Source of the DNA: Enterocola sp045611845
Lineage (GTDB): Bacteria > Bacteroidota > Bacteroidia > Bacteroidales > Paludibacteraceae
Length of the DNA: 64,000 nucleotides
Assembly (NCBI GenBank): GCA_045611845.1
Contig: JAZKXZ010000020.1
Location: 1 to 64,000 of the forward strand
Direction: 5' to 3'
Shown one piece after another: positions 43,729-52,637 of the stretch. A model generated the notes under the pieces. The model had not been told where the DNA came from and ran no database searches. It saw only the letters and a list, made by a program, of their open reading frames with translations. Position numbers and translations under genes: made by a program. How positions within the stretch are numbered: the first letter of the stretch is position 1; each line of letters starts with the position of its first letter.

Positions 43729-44386
43729 TTATCAAAGCCTCAGCCAATAGTAGTTCGTGAGGTGTGGTTATTTTAATGTTTTCCACGTTGCCTGTGGTGA
43801 GTGTTATAGTTTCGCCTATGCTTTCTACCACAGACGCATCGTCGGTAAAAAGAGAAGAAAACTCCTGATTATAAGCACTTTTTAGTATTGTAGATTGGAA
43901 CACTTGTGGAGTTTGAACTCTTTTGTATTCTGAGCGATTTACTGCTTGCGACTCGCCTTTTTGCACTCGGCGAAGTGAGTCTACCTCGTCTATCACTGGC
44001 ACTGCAGAGCCTTTTTCTGCCGCCACGGCAAACGCCTCAAGTATGGTCTCTTTAGAAGCAAAAGGACGCACCCCATCGTGCACTGCCACAAGAGCACCAT
44101 TAGGCACATGAGCCAAAGCATTTTTCACAGAAAAGAAACGTTCTGCACCTCCCGCCACTAACGTTACAGGTATGTTGAAATTGTACTCTGCTACTAGGGA
44201 GTTCCAAGTAGAAAAATGAGCCTCTGGTAGCACCAAAATAAACTTAAAACCTTCGTCTGCGCGGACAAACGCCTCCACGGTGTGCATAAGTATTGGTTTA
44301 CCTGCCACAAGAAGAAACTGTTTTGGCATTTCGCCTCCCATTCTCTTGCCGCTACCACCTGCCACTATAATTACATATTTTTCCAT
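43715..44386 (-). CDS. ispD: 2-C-methyl-D-erythritol 4-phosphate cytidylyltransferase
   Basis: The CTP-dependent step of the MEP isoprenoid pathway. The 223 residues begin with the nucleotide-binding IVAGGSGKRMGGEMPKQFL. VHDGVRPF (about 102-109) and TDDASVVE (about 180) mark the substrate site. It overlaps recG by 14 bp. A possible -7 element TATATTTG lies upstream on the minus strand, within the shared divergent region. Confidence 0.95.
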   Translation of the reverse strand: MEKYVIIVAGGSGKRMGGEMPKQFLLVAGKPILMHTVEAFVRADEGFKFILVLPEAHFSTWNSLVAEYNFNIPVTLVAGGAERFFSVKNALAHVPNGALVAVHDGVRPFASKETILEAFAVAAEKGSAVPVIDEVDSLRRVQKGESQAVNRSEYKRVQTPQVFQSTILKSAYNQEFSSLFTDDASVVESIGETITLTTGNVENIKITTPHELLLAEALINGYK

Positions 44387-44448
44387 ACCAACTGTGCAAT
44401 ATTTTTACAAATATATAAAATTTCAATGAAATAATGATTTCTGATATG

Positions 44449-44456
44449 TATATTTG
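44449..44456 (+). promoter_or_regulatory. -7 element almost touching a start codon
   Basis: TATATTTG, then four bases, then the ATG at 44461. If used, the mRNA would have almost no 5' leader. No -33 match is clear. Confidence 0.45.
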
Positions 44457-44460
44457 CAGT

Positions 44461-46011
44461 ATGAAAAGATTATTCGTTTTATATATAGTGCTAGTGTCTG
44501 TGGTTTCTGCTTTTGCGGGCGGACAGCAAACAAGTAAAAAACCTACTCTTGTGGTGAGCATACAGGTGAGCGGACTAAGAGAAGATTATCTAAATATGTT
44601 TATGGATGAGCTTGGTGCTCAAGGTTTTAAAAGACTTATGAGCGAGGGTACCACATTTGTAGGTCTACGCTATCCATATCACTATGCAGGCGAGGCGGCA
44701 GACGTGGCGAGCCTTTCTACTGGCGCCACTCCATACTATCACGGCATTTGTACAAACGCTTTTTATAATGCCAAATCGTATAAAATGCAGTCTTTTTTAC
44801 TAGATAAAACTGTGCAAGGTGTCAGTGGCACAGAAAATTATTCTGCAGCACAGCTTATATGCACCACTGTGGCAGACGAGCTAAACGAATATACCTTTGG
44901 AAGAGCTAAAATCTATTCTATTGCCTACAATGCAGAAAATGCAATTTACTCTATTGGGCACTCTGGCACTCCACTATGGATAGACAAGAAAACAGGTAGT
45001 TGGACATCTTCTACATACTACACAAGAGAACTTCCAGAATGGGCTCTTAAACATGGAGCAGACAACTATATGGAAAAAGATTGGGAACCGCTTCTACCTA
45101 CTGGATATTATACTGCTGCCGCTTACGGGGCAAAAGGTTTTAAGTATAAAGTGAAAGAAGCATGTAATGGCGGTAAAATATATGAAAATTTTGCCACCAC
45201 TCCGTTTGCCAATTCTATGATTACAGACCTAGCACTAAAAACTATAGACTCTGAAAAACTTGGCAAAGATGTTTACCCAGACCTTCTTTATATAAACTAC
45301 GAATTACAAAACTTCTATCTAAATGATAATAAGCCTCTTACAGTAGAGCTTGAAGACTCATATCTAAGGCTCGACAAAGAAATTGCTAGTCTTATAGATG
45401 CGCTTGATAAAAGGTTTAAAAAGGAGAATATTGTGGTGTATCTTATATCAGATAGAGCAGGCAAACCAAGCAAACCATACAACGAGAGAATCACCTTCAA
45501 GGAGTTTAACTCAGGGCGTTATGCCGCTCTGCTAAACTCATATCTAATGGCACACTATGGTAAATATAAATGGGTGCAAGCATGTTATGATGGTAATATC
45601 TACCTAGACGAGAAAATGGCAGAGGAAAAGAAAATCTCATTTAAGGAACTACAAGATAAGGCTATAGAGTTTTTCTCTACCATACCGGGTGTGGCAAACG
45701 TGTTGCCTTCTTATCTTCTGAAAACAACAAACCACAAATTTGCATATCACCCTCAAAACTCTGGCGACCTTATTTATAGCCTACAAGTGGGATATTACGA
45801 AGTAGATTCTAAGAGCAAGAAGACAGATTTCTACAATAAACTTAATGAGCCTGTGATGCTATTTTTCTGGGGTGCAGGCATAGAGAACAAAAAAATAAGT
45901 GATAGCAAATCTGTACTTTCGCTATCACCTACTTTATGTGAAATTTTGAAGATTAGAGCAACTAATTGTTCTAATGACGCTTCATTAATAGCCGGAGACA
46001 ATTATGAATAA
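44461..46011 (+). CDS. alkaline-phosphatase-superfamily protein, probably lacking catalytic residues
   Basis: A 516-residue exported protein (signal MKRLFVLYIVLVSVVSAFA) with the alkaline phosphatase/phosphodiesterase fold: KKPTLVVSIQVSGLREDYL at the start, STGATPYYHGICTN (about 80-93) and WTSSTYYTRELPEWAL (about 180-195). In active PafA-type relatives the first block reads VDQ with a metal-binding Asp; here it is VSG. The Thr nucleophile/GH region reads AGEAAD, and the metal DH pair late in the chain reads DRAG. These changes suggest a non-catalytic or altered role. The Met at 44461 is preferred over 44434 because it starts the signal peptide. Confidence 0.75.
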   Translation: MKRLFVLYIVLVSVVSAFAGGQQTSKKPTLVVSIQVSGLREDYLNMFMDELGAQGFKRLMSEGTTFVGLRYPYHYAGEAADVASLSTGATPYYHGICTNAFYNAKSYKMQSFLLDKTVQGVSGTENYSAAQLICTTVADELNEYTFGRAKIYSIAYNAENAIYSIGHSGTPLWIDKKTGSWTSSTYYTRELPEWALKHGADNYMEKDWEPLLPTGYYTAAAYGAKGFKYKVKEACNGGKIYENFATTPFANSMITDLALKTIDSEKLGKDVYPDLLYINYELQNFYLNDNKPLTVELEDSYLRLDKEIASLIDALDKRFKKENIVVYLISDRAGKPSKPYNERITFKEFNSGRYAALLNSYLMAHYGKYKWVQACYDGNIYLDEKMAEEKKISFKELQDKAIEFFSTIPGVANVLPSYLLKTTNHKFAYHPQNSGDLIYSLQVGYYEVDSKSKKTDFYNKLNEPVMLFFWGAGIENKKISDSKSVLSLSPTLCEILKIRATNCSNDASLIAGDNYE

Positions 46012-46032
46012 GGGTTAAACCCTTGTTCATAA
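46002..46032. terminator. palindrome between convergent genes
   Basis: A 15-nt half on each side around a single central A: TTATGAA, one mismatch, AAGGGTT, then the complements. It overlaps the stop codon of the plus-strand gene and lies just before the end of the minus-strand YrdC gene. No T-run follows, so termination is probable but not certain. Confidence 0.5.
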
Positions 46033-46036
46033 CTAC

Positions 46037-46648
46037 TCACTCTGGAATAAAAGTTCCTTTTCCTTTACGTTTAACCTCAGGCTCATCACCTGTGCAATCT
46101 ATAATTGTAGAAGGTTCTGTTTCGCCGATGCCACCATCGATAACGCAATCTACACGATTGCCGTAAAATTCTTCTATTAGTTCAGGGTCGGTGCTATATT
46201 CTATTTCATCTTCGTTGATAGGCACAGAAGAAGAAAGAATTGGGTTACCAAGGGCTTCTACTATTGCAAGAGCAATTTTATTGTCTGGAATACGAATACC
46301 CACCACATTTTTCTTTTTGAAAAGCTTTGGCAAGTTGCTATTGCCTTTTAGAAGAAAAGTGAATGGTCCAGGAAGGCAAGATTTCAGAATCTTAAATAGT
46401 TTGTTGTCGATAAAAGAATAGTTGCTCACATGGCTTATATTGCTACAAACAAAAGATAGTGGCATTTTCACTGGGTCTATATTTTTGATAGCACAGATTT
46501 TTTCCACAGCTTTAGCATTTGTAATATCACAACCAAAGGCATATAATGTATCTGTTGGATACACTATAACGCCACCTTCTTTCAAGATTTTAACTACTTC
46601 TAAAATCTCTCGTGGATTTGGATTATCTTCGTATAATTTTACAATCAT
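46037..46648 (-). CDS. YrdC/YciO-family threonylcarbamoyl-AMP synthase-like protein
   Basis: A 203-residue Sua5/YrdC-domain protein. The family makes threonylcarbamoyl-AMP for t6A in tRNA. It has the PTDTLYAFGCD block (about 31-41) and LPGPFTFLLKG (about 91-101), with SSSVPIN later. YciO proteins are close relatives whose role is less clear; the sequence leans toward that branch. A second YrdC could exist elsewhere in the genome. It follows the SPOR gene by 1 bp on the same strand. Confidence 0.85.
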   Translation of the reverse strand: MIVKLYEDNPNPREILEVVKILKEGGVIVYPTDTLYAFGCDITNAKAVEKICAIKNIDPVKMPLSFVCSNISHVSNYSFIDNKLFKILKSCLPGPFTFLLKGNSNLPKLFKKKNVVGIRIPDNKIALAIVEALGNPILSSSVPINEDEIEYSTDPELIEEFYGNRVDCVIDGGIGETEPSTIIDCTGDEPEVKRKGKGTFIPE

Positions 46649-46649
46649 T

Positions 46650-47099
46650 TTACTCAGCCTCTGGAAGTGTTTTATTATCGTCTAAATATAAAGGTTTAAT
46701 GTTGTTTTCTTTAATAACAATAATCTCGTTTGCCAACTTAGGAAGTGTAGATTTCACTTTTTTGCTAAAGATTACCGCCTCTGCATAGTTGCTAAAGTCG
46801 CCTAAACGCACTTTCCAGAAAGGAGCACTATAAGAAACATAGCATTTAACATCAGGAAATAGTTCTACAAGTTTTTCCTCTAATTCAAATGCATCTGCTT
46901 TTGCCTTGCGAGCATTGTTGTTTGAATAAACTTGCACTCTGTAACCTACTGCCGTGATAGCTACATTTTTGTCTGCAACTTCTTTTTTAACAAGTAGGGT
47001 CTCCATTATAGAATCTTGATGTAGTATAACTACACCTTCTTCTGCCATTGCCACAGCAGAAAACATAATTCCAATTAATAAAACGAATAATTTTTTCAT
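46650..47099 (-). CDS. exported SPOR-like domain protein
   Basis: A 149-residue protein with a signal peptide (MKKLFVLLIGIMFSAVAMA) and a C-terminal SPOR-like domain (about 50-125: YRVQVYSNNNARKAKADAF, FWKVRLGDFSNYAEA). SPOR domains bind denuded peptidoglycan strands at division sites in well-studied bacteria. The start is taken at 47099, six codons inside the open frame, to give a normal signal peptide. A TACATTTG element lies only 7 nt before the start. Confidence 0.78.
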   Translation of the reverse strand: MKKLFVLLIGIMFSAVAMAEEGVVILHQDSIMETLLVKKEVADKNVAITAVGYRVQVYSNNNARKAKADAFELEEKLVELFPDVKCYVSYSAPFWKVRLGDFSNYAEAVIFSKKVKSTLPKLANEIIVIKENNIKPLYLDDNKTLPEAE

Positions 47100-47106
47100 A
47101 ACTCTG

Positions 47107-47114
47107 CAAATGTA
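47107..47114 (-). promoter_or_regulatory. -7 element of the SPOR/YrdC pair
   Basis: TACATTTG on the minus strand, with TTTG 22 nt upstream. Only 7 nt separate it from the ATG, implying a nearly leaderless mRNA. Confidence 0.5.
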
Positions 47115-47180
47115 CAAAAATTTTATTTAATGTAGTCAAAACTGACTCTATAATGTAAGACCCTAATTTTTATTTAGTGT

Positions 47181-49403
47181 TTAAAACTCGAAACGAATAT
47201 TACCTAAAGCATTGATTCCTGCTTGTGGCAGATAGTATGCTTCATCGTAGCGCACGCCAGAGTAAATACCAGACCAAGCGAAGGCATTTGCCTCATACAT
47301 AGTGTTGAATAGGTTGTTTATTTGCACACCAAATCTAATAGACTTATCTTTTGGCAGAGCCAGTTTGTATGATAAATCTACAGAAGAAACACAGTATGGG
47401 TCGATGGTTAAATTCTCGTTCATACCATTGGTAATATACTGTTTACTAACATATTGTGTTCGCCAAATACCTGTAAATCCGTGAGTATGGAAGTCTAGTG
47501 CAATGCCTGCTATTATACTTGGAGAATATGCAATGGTGCTCTCGCCAATATAATAAGCATCGGTGGTGTAGGTATCATCGTTGTACACATATTCTGTGTA
47601 ATCAAGAATTTTGTTTTGGCTAAATGTGGCATTTGCAGAAATTGTAAGCCAAGAAAGAGGAGCAGACGACACAGAAAGTTCTATACCTCGGCGATAACTT
47701 TCTGGCACGTTCATATAAAGAGCTTCGTATGTATCTGGGTTTTGCTCACCTGTTAAGACAAGTTGGTCTTTGTACCACATATAGTAGAAATTCACACCCA
47801 GATTTATGTACTTATGCTCTAGTTGGTAACCAAATTCTAAGTCTAAAAGTCTTTCTGCCTTTGGCTCACTTCCTATAGGTGCGTTAGTAAAGTCTTTGCG
47901 GGTAGGTTCTCTATTTGCCATAGCCAAAGAAGCATACGCTTTGTGATAATTACAGAAATTGTAAAGAATACCCACTTTTGGATTTACAAAATGAAAATGT
48001 TTGTCGAGATTCATTTTTAGCATATCGCCAGTGGAATAATCAAAAACATCGTCATAACCATTGATTTTTTGGTTTACATATCTATACTGAATGTCGCCAT
48101 AAAGGTGGAAACCCTTAAATGCTTCCCAATTAATTTTAGCATAGATATTTCCGTCGTGTTTAAGCGATGAGTTTCTGTAATACTCGGTAGGCTCGGTAAA
48201 GTTTACTGCATCTGGCACATCTATTACCTTACCAAAGTGGTCACCACCATATGTACTCCAAGCTGCACCCAAAGATAAATCAACAGAGTTGTTTTTATAG
48301 TTTGCAGAAGCAACCAAGCCACCAAAGTGGTTGAACATATGTTTTTGACGAATAAGATTACTTTCTTCTAGTAGATTTCCATCTTTGTCTAAAAGTGTGG
48401 TTAGTTTGTACTCCTCTAGTGTGCGAGCATTTTTATACTGGTCATAATAACCATTGCCGTAGGTGTAGTGCAGAGTAGCATTAAGATTCCAACTTGGGTT
48501 GAAGTTGTGAGTAAGTTGGAGTTGGTTGTTTATCTGCAAGTAATTGTCTTTCTGGTTATCATAAAAACCAATTATATTGCCATCTTTATCCTCTATTGCA
48601 CCGCAAGGATTGTAGCGCCTGTTTTCTTCCATTTGGTCTTTTGTAATACCATCCCAGGCATTGTAGGTTTGTTCTTTACCTCCAAAAGAAAGAAGTTTTA
48701 CAATGGTATTTTCGCTATAGTAACCAGCTTGAAGCATATAAGAAAGTAGGTCGGATGTGGCTCTTTCCATATATCCGTCGGAATAAATATGAGAAAGTTT
48801 TCCATCTATTGCCCAATGGTCTTTGATAAGACCAGAGGAAATCCTCACTGCCTCTTTATTGGTGTTGAAACTACCATAAGATAGGTCTACTTCACCACCA
48901 AAAGTGGCTGGGATGTTGTCTGTGGTCATATTAATGGCACCACCAAATGCACCTGTACCATTTGTAGAGGCACCCGCACCTCTCACCACTTGAATATTTC
49001 CCATCGAAGACATTAAATCTGGTGTATTTACCCAATAAACTTTATGACTTTCTGCATCGTTCATTGGCACACCGTTTGCGGTAACGTTTATGCGAGAACC
49101 ATCGTAACCACGCATTCTAATTTCTGTATAACCCACTCCATTTCCTGCATCGGACATAGCCACTACAGAAGGCAAAGACTCCAAAAGATATGGGATATCT
49201 CTACCATAATTGTTTTCTTTAATTTGTTTTTCGCTTAGTACAGAATGTACCATAGGAGTAGTAGAAGAGACTTGATTGGCACTTACATTTATTTCTGCCA
49301 ACTCATAATGACGTATGCTGTCTGCATACAATTCACCTTGCGCCTTAGCATATGCGCAAAGACACATCATGGTCAAAAGTGACCAGAAGTAGTTCTTTTT
49401 CAT
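47181..49403 (-). CDS. TonB-dependent receptor under a TPP riboswitch (predicted thiamin uptake)
   Basis: A 740-residue outer-membrane transporter of the classical BtuB/iron-receptor type, not SusC-like. It has a signal peptide (MKKNYFWSLLTMMCLCAYAKA), a TonB-box-like INVSANQVSS (about 40-50), a plug (VRGAGASTNGTGAFGGAINM, about 145-165) and a 22-strand-type barrel ending in the terminal aromatic ALGNIRFEF. The TPP riboswitch directly upstream implies that it imports thiamin or a precursor; comparative genomics has proposed such receptors in Bacteroidota. The start at 49403 is chosen because the longer open frame reads through the riboswitch. Confidence 0.9.
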   Translation of the reverse strand: MKKNYFWSLLTMMCLCAYAKAQGELYADSIRHYELAEINVSANQVSSTTPMVHSVLSEKQIKENNYGRDIPYLLESLPSVVAMSDAGNGVGYTEIRMRGYDGSRINVTANGVPMNDAESHKVYWVNTPDLMSSMGNIQVVRGAGASTNGTGAFGGAINMTTDNIPATFGGEVDLSYGSFNTNKEAVRISSGLIKDHWAIDGKLSHIYSDGYMERATSDLLSYMLQAGYYSENTIVKLLSFGGKEQTYNAWDGITKDQMEENRRYNPCGAIEDKDGNIIGFYDNQKDNYLQINNQLQLTHNFNPSWNLNATLHYTYGNGYYDQYKNARTLEEYKLTTLLDKDGNLLEESNLIRQKHMFNHFGGLVASANYKNNSVDLSLGAAWSTYGGDHFGKVIDVPDAVNFTEPTEYYRNSSLKHDGNIYAKINWEAFKGFHLYGDIQYRYVNQKINGYDDVFDYSTGDMLKMNLDKHFHFVNPKVGILYNFCNYHKAYASLAMANREPTRKDFTNAPIGSEPKAERLLDLEFGYQLEHKYINLGVNFYYMWYKDQLVLTGEQNPDTYEALYMNVPESYRRGIELSVSSAPLSWLTISANATFSQNKILDYTEYVYNDDTYTTDAYYIGESTIAYSPSIIAGIALDFHTHGFTGIWRTQYVSKQYITNGMNENLTIDPYCVSSVDLSYKLALPKDKSIRFGVQINNLFNTMYEANAFAWSGIYSGVRYDEAYYLPQAGINALGNIRFEF

Positions 49404-49440
49404 AAAAACTTTTGTTAAAATTACAGAATATGGGGTAACA

Positions 49441-49530
49441 TATTTCTGCTTCCCTCCTGGTATCGGCATTATCCGTATCCAGTACAATGGGTATGATCTC
49501 AGCCTGAAAGTAAGGCACCCCGTTAATTAA
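49441..49530 (-). promoter_or_regulatory. thiamin pyrophosphate (TPP/THI-box) riboswitch
   Basis: The minus strand carries the THI-box core in order: GGGGTGCC, CTGAGA followed by ACCC, TACTGGATACGGATAATGCC, and AGGGAAGCA. It sits between a TTTG/TACTTTTG promoter (49584-49616) and the receptor start. The exact limits of P1 are uncertain. Control could be at translation initiation, since no clear terminator follows. Confidence 0.92.
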
Positions 49531-49583
49531 ATCGTTGCGAAACCGTGATAGTATCTGCAGCTACATCAAATGCTTTCGCAGTG

Positions 49584-49616
49584 CAAAAGTATATAAAAAT
49601 TTACATTTTTCACAAA
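49584..49616 (-). promoter_or_regulatory. promoter of the TPP-controlled receptor
   Basis: TTTG (49613-49616), 21 nt, then TACTTTTG (49584-49591) on the minus strand; the transcript would run through the riboswitch. Confidence 0.65.
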
Positions 49617-49644
49617 ATATTGTAAAAAATTGCAATAGCTACAG

Positions 49645-49679
49645 TGATTTTAAAGGAGGGATATCCCCCTTTAAAATCA
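49645..49679 (-). terminator. long hairpin at the end of the PEP-synthase-like gene
   Basis: TGATTTTAAAGG (49645-49656) is exactly complementary to 49668-49679. A GGG/CCC step inside surrounds the loop ATAT, with one bulged A. The right arm includes the stop codon of the gene. No T-run follows, so it may protect the 3' end rather than terminate by itself. Confidence 0.55.
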
Positions 49680-52637
49680 TTGTAGTATTACAGCTCGTTT
49701 CTTCTTTCCGTCAACCTTCGCAATTAATGGCGTAGAAGAACGCACCCATTTAAGATATTTATTTTCTTCTATCACTTCTAGTGTTTCTAGGAAGTCTTCG
49801 TTGAAGCATTCTTCTTCGTCGTAACTATCTACTGTAAGATATGCACTTCCGCAAGAAGTAAGATTTTGGAAGAAGTGAGTTCCTTGGCTTGGGTCTATGT
49901 GATAACTTGTTTCACCTGCCTCCACAATTACCTTTGCGCCAGTAATATGTGGCCACTTAACAGGAATACCAAGCCACGTATCCGAACTACCCCAACGTCC
50001 TGGACCTATAAGAATATAAGGTCTGTTTTCCTTAAGCATTTGTTTATTATACTTGTCTATATCGTAGGCAATAAGTTGGTTGTTTGAAGGGTTGAACATG
50101 CCTTTTTTCACATAAAGCACGTCGTAAATATCTTCTAAAATACCATTGCCAAGGGCTTGTTTCGATGTTATAAGGGTATTTTCCTTTGGAATAAGAGTTA
50201 AATCTTCGTCGATAGCCTTGTTTGGGTCTACAATTGGTCTTATTTGTAGAAGATAGAACTTGTTTTGCTCGTTTTTCTCATAATCTAAGTTCACTGCAAA
50301 TTCCACTTCCACTGGTCTGCCCATTTCTCTTTCACCCACCTTAAGTACCTTGTCGATAATGTCGGCAAGTGGGAACACATCGTGCTCTAAGATATTGGCA
50401 AAGGTGATTACTTTTCTACCGCCTTCATAAAGTCCGTCACGAATAATTTGGTCGTATGGGTCGAATGTAGATGCAATATATTTAAGTGTACCATCTTTTT
50501 CGGCATCACGCACATGTATTCTGTGTAGGTTAAACCCATCATCTACAAGTGGTTTAAAGTCCATTTTACCCAAATCTAAAGCATTGAAATAGGTTTGAGT
50601 TTCGTTAAGGGCAAACTCAAGCGAACTTGTTTGCAAAATATTATGAGAGTGTTTAGGCGAAAATCTCAGTGTTTGACCACCATCAACAATATATTTTCCT
50701 AATCCTAAAGCCACGTTTACTACACCATCTTCTGCCTTTTCGTCGCCTATTGGATAATAGTTTAACGAACGTGCCACACCAGAGAATGACGGATAAAATC
50801 TGTCTCCGTATGCCTTACCACACACTTCTTGAAGCACCACAGCCATTTTCTCGCGAGAAATCACGTTTTTGGTAGCAGTCATATAACTTCTACTTCCGCT
50901 ATAGTAGACTGAAGCATAAACAGCTTTGATTGCCTCACCAAGTTTTAACAAAGTCGACTTTACATCAGATTTATTATTTGGCACCATATAGGTAGAATAC
51001 ACTCCGGCAAATGGTTGATAGTGAGCGTCTTCTAGTAAAGAAGACGAACGCACTGCAATAGGAGTATTTATTACATTTACAAAAGCACGAAGGTCTTCCC
51101 AAACATCTTCTGGAATCTTAGCTTCAAGGAAATGATTTAAAATTTCCTCGTCGGAAAGATCCTCTGACTGTGCAATATCATACAAATTATTCTTTTCCAT
51201 AAATTCATCGAACTTATCTGTACATATCACCACAGTTTTAGGGATTACAATCTGTGTGGTATCATAGTCGAAGAACTCTTCGTTTCGTTTAGAAATAAGG
51301 TCTAGGAATGCAAGACCACGTCCTTTTCCGCCCATAGAAGCCTCGCCAATACGAGCAAAATTTGAATAACTATCAAATCTATCGCTTTGGAATACTGCCA
51401 CCACACCTTTGTTTTTCACCTTTCTATAGTAAACAATGGCATCAAAAATGATTTTTCTTGCCTCTGCCACTTCTTCTATAGATTGCACTGCCAGCCCTCG
51501 TAAAAACTCTGCAAGTGGGAACATTGCGCGTGAATACAACCAACGTGAAAGGTGGTTTTTAGACAAGTGGTGATATAGTGACTCCGATGGAATTTCAAAG
51601 ATTTTTTGTTGTAAATCCTTTAAATTTTTCACCACTGCCACCACCCAATGTGTTTCTGGATCGATGAAATTAAAATCACCAAAACCAAAGTTGTGTGTTA
51701 CTGCCTCTTTAAGCTCCAGGTGCATTAAAGAGTTGCTCTTATTAATAAAGTGAGCTTGTAGTCTGTCTGCTTCAACCTTGTTTATCTCCTCAGAAGACTC
51801 TATAATAATAGGTAAGAACTTATCTTTTTCTCTAATATATTCACATAGTTCTATACCAGAACGAGCATAAAGTTCTCCTTCTTTTGGGAAACGTACGTCG
51901 GTAACAAGCCCCAAAAGGTTTTTCTGATATTTATCGTAAAGTTCTTTTGCCTCCTCATAGTTACGAGCCAGAAGAATCTTTGGTCTTCCACGCATACGAA
52001 GCATTTGCTCGTGCTCATTTAATGCCTCTGTCATAAACGAACGCGACTGCAAAAACACATGCTTATATAAATAAGGTAGCAGTGCGGAGTAAAAATGTAT
52101 GGAGTCTTCTACAAATAAAATTGCCTGCACACCCACCGACTTCACATCTTGGTCTACATTCATTTTATCCTCTAGAAGCTTAACAATAGCAAGCAAAATA
52201 TCTGGTTCGCCTAGCCAATTGAAAATATAATCCACAGCTGTTAAGTCTTCGCCTGCGAAGACCCTTTGGAACACTTCTCTTGAAAATGGCGTTAGCAACA
52301 CAACTGGCGTGGTAGGAAAATGATCCTTTAGTTCTTTTGCATATTCAAACACAGAACTATTTTCCTTAGATGGCATAATGATGAAAAGGTCGTAAGAGGT
52401 AATTTTTAAAAGTTCCTCTGCTTCTTCTCTATTAGATGCCAAAGTAAAACGTGGTGGATACCTTAAGTTTAAAGAAGTGTATTCGTTAAAAATCAACTCA
52501 TCTATTCTACCATCTTCCTCAAGCATAAAAGCATCATACTTACTAGCAATAAGCAAGATATTGTAGATACGTCCCATCATAAGATTGGCAAACGACGTAT
52601 CCTTAAAATACATTTTCTTTATATTCCCTTTATTCAT
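49677..52637 (-). CDS. two-receiver / PEP-synthase ATP-grasp-like fusion protein
   Basis: A 986-residue cytoplasmic protein in three parts. Residues about 24-155 resemble a response-regulator receiver without its phospho-Asp. Residues 171-310 form a second receiver with acidic E177/D178 and phospho-acceptor D247 (GLVTDVRFP). Residues about 430-805 are the PPDK/PEP-synthase ATP-binding domain (GGKGRG 436-441, AVRSSSLLED 528-537, LLQIRPI 796-802). A 180-residue tail (GPGRWGSSDTW) follows. The phosphohistidine and PEP-binding domains of real PEP synthase are missing, so PEP synthesis is unlikely. The function is unknown; phosphotransfer under two-component-like control is one reading. It overlaps the thioesterase gene by 4 bp. 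Confidence 0.82.
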   Translation of the reverse strand: MNKGNIKKMYFKDTSFANLMMGRIYNILLIASKYDAFMLEEDGRIDELIFNEYTSLNLRYPPRFTLASNREEAEELLKITSYDLFIIMPSKENSSVFEYAKELKDHFPTTPVVLLTPFSREVFQRVFAGEDLTAVDYIFNWLGEPDILLAIVKLLEDKMNVDQDVKSVGVQAILFVEDSIHFYSALLPYLYKHVFLQSRSFMTEALNEHEQMLRMRGRPKILLARNYEEAKELYDKYQKNLLGLVTDVRFPKEGELYARSGIELCEYIREKDKFLPIIIESSEEINKVEADRLQAHFINKSNSLMHLELKEAVTHNFGFGDFNFIDPETHWVVAVVKNLKDLQQKIFEIPSESLYHHLSKNHLSRWLYSRAMFPLAEFLRGLAVQSIEEVAEARKIIFDAIVYYRKVKNKGVVAVFQSDRFDSYSNFARIGEASMGGKGRGLAFLDLISKRNEEFFDYDTTQIVIPKTVVICTDKFDEFMEKNNLYDIAQSEDLSDEEILNHFLEAKIPEDVWEDLRAFVNVINTPIAVRSSSLLEDAHYQPFAGVYSTYMVPNNKSDVKSTLLKLGEAIKAVYASVYYSGSRSYMTATKNVISREKMAVVLQEVCGKAYGDRFYPSFSGVARSLNYYPIGDEKAEDGVVNVALGLGKYIVDGGQTLRFSPKHSHNILQTSSLEFALNETQTYFNALDLGKMDFKPLVDDGFNLHRIHVRDAEKDGTLKYIASTFDPYDQIIRDGLYEGGRKVITFANILEHDVFPLADIIDKVLKVGEREMGRPVEVEFAVNLDYEKNEQNKFYLLQIRPIVDPNKAIDEDLTLIPKENTLITSKQALGNGILEDIYDVLYVKKGMFNPSNNQLIAYDIDKYNKQMLKENRPYILIGPGRWGSSDTWLGIPVKWPHITGAKVIVEAGETSYHIDPSQGTHFFQNLTSCGSAYLTVDSYDEEECFNEDFLETLEVIEENKYLKWVRSSTPLIAKVDGKKKRAVILQ

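Noticed and set aside
49404..49487. Extended N-terminus of the TonB receptor
   Set aside because: These codons read through the TPP riboswitch and precede a normal signal peptide.
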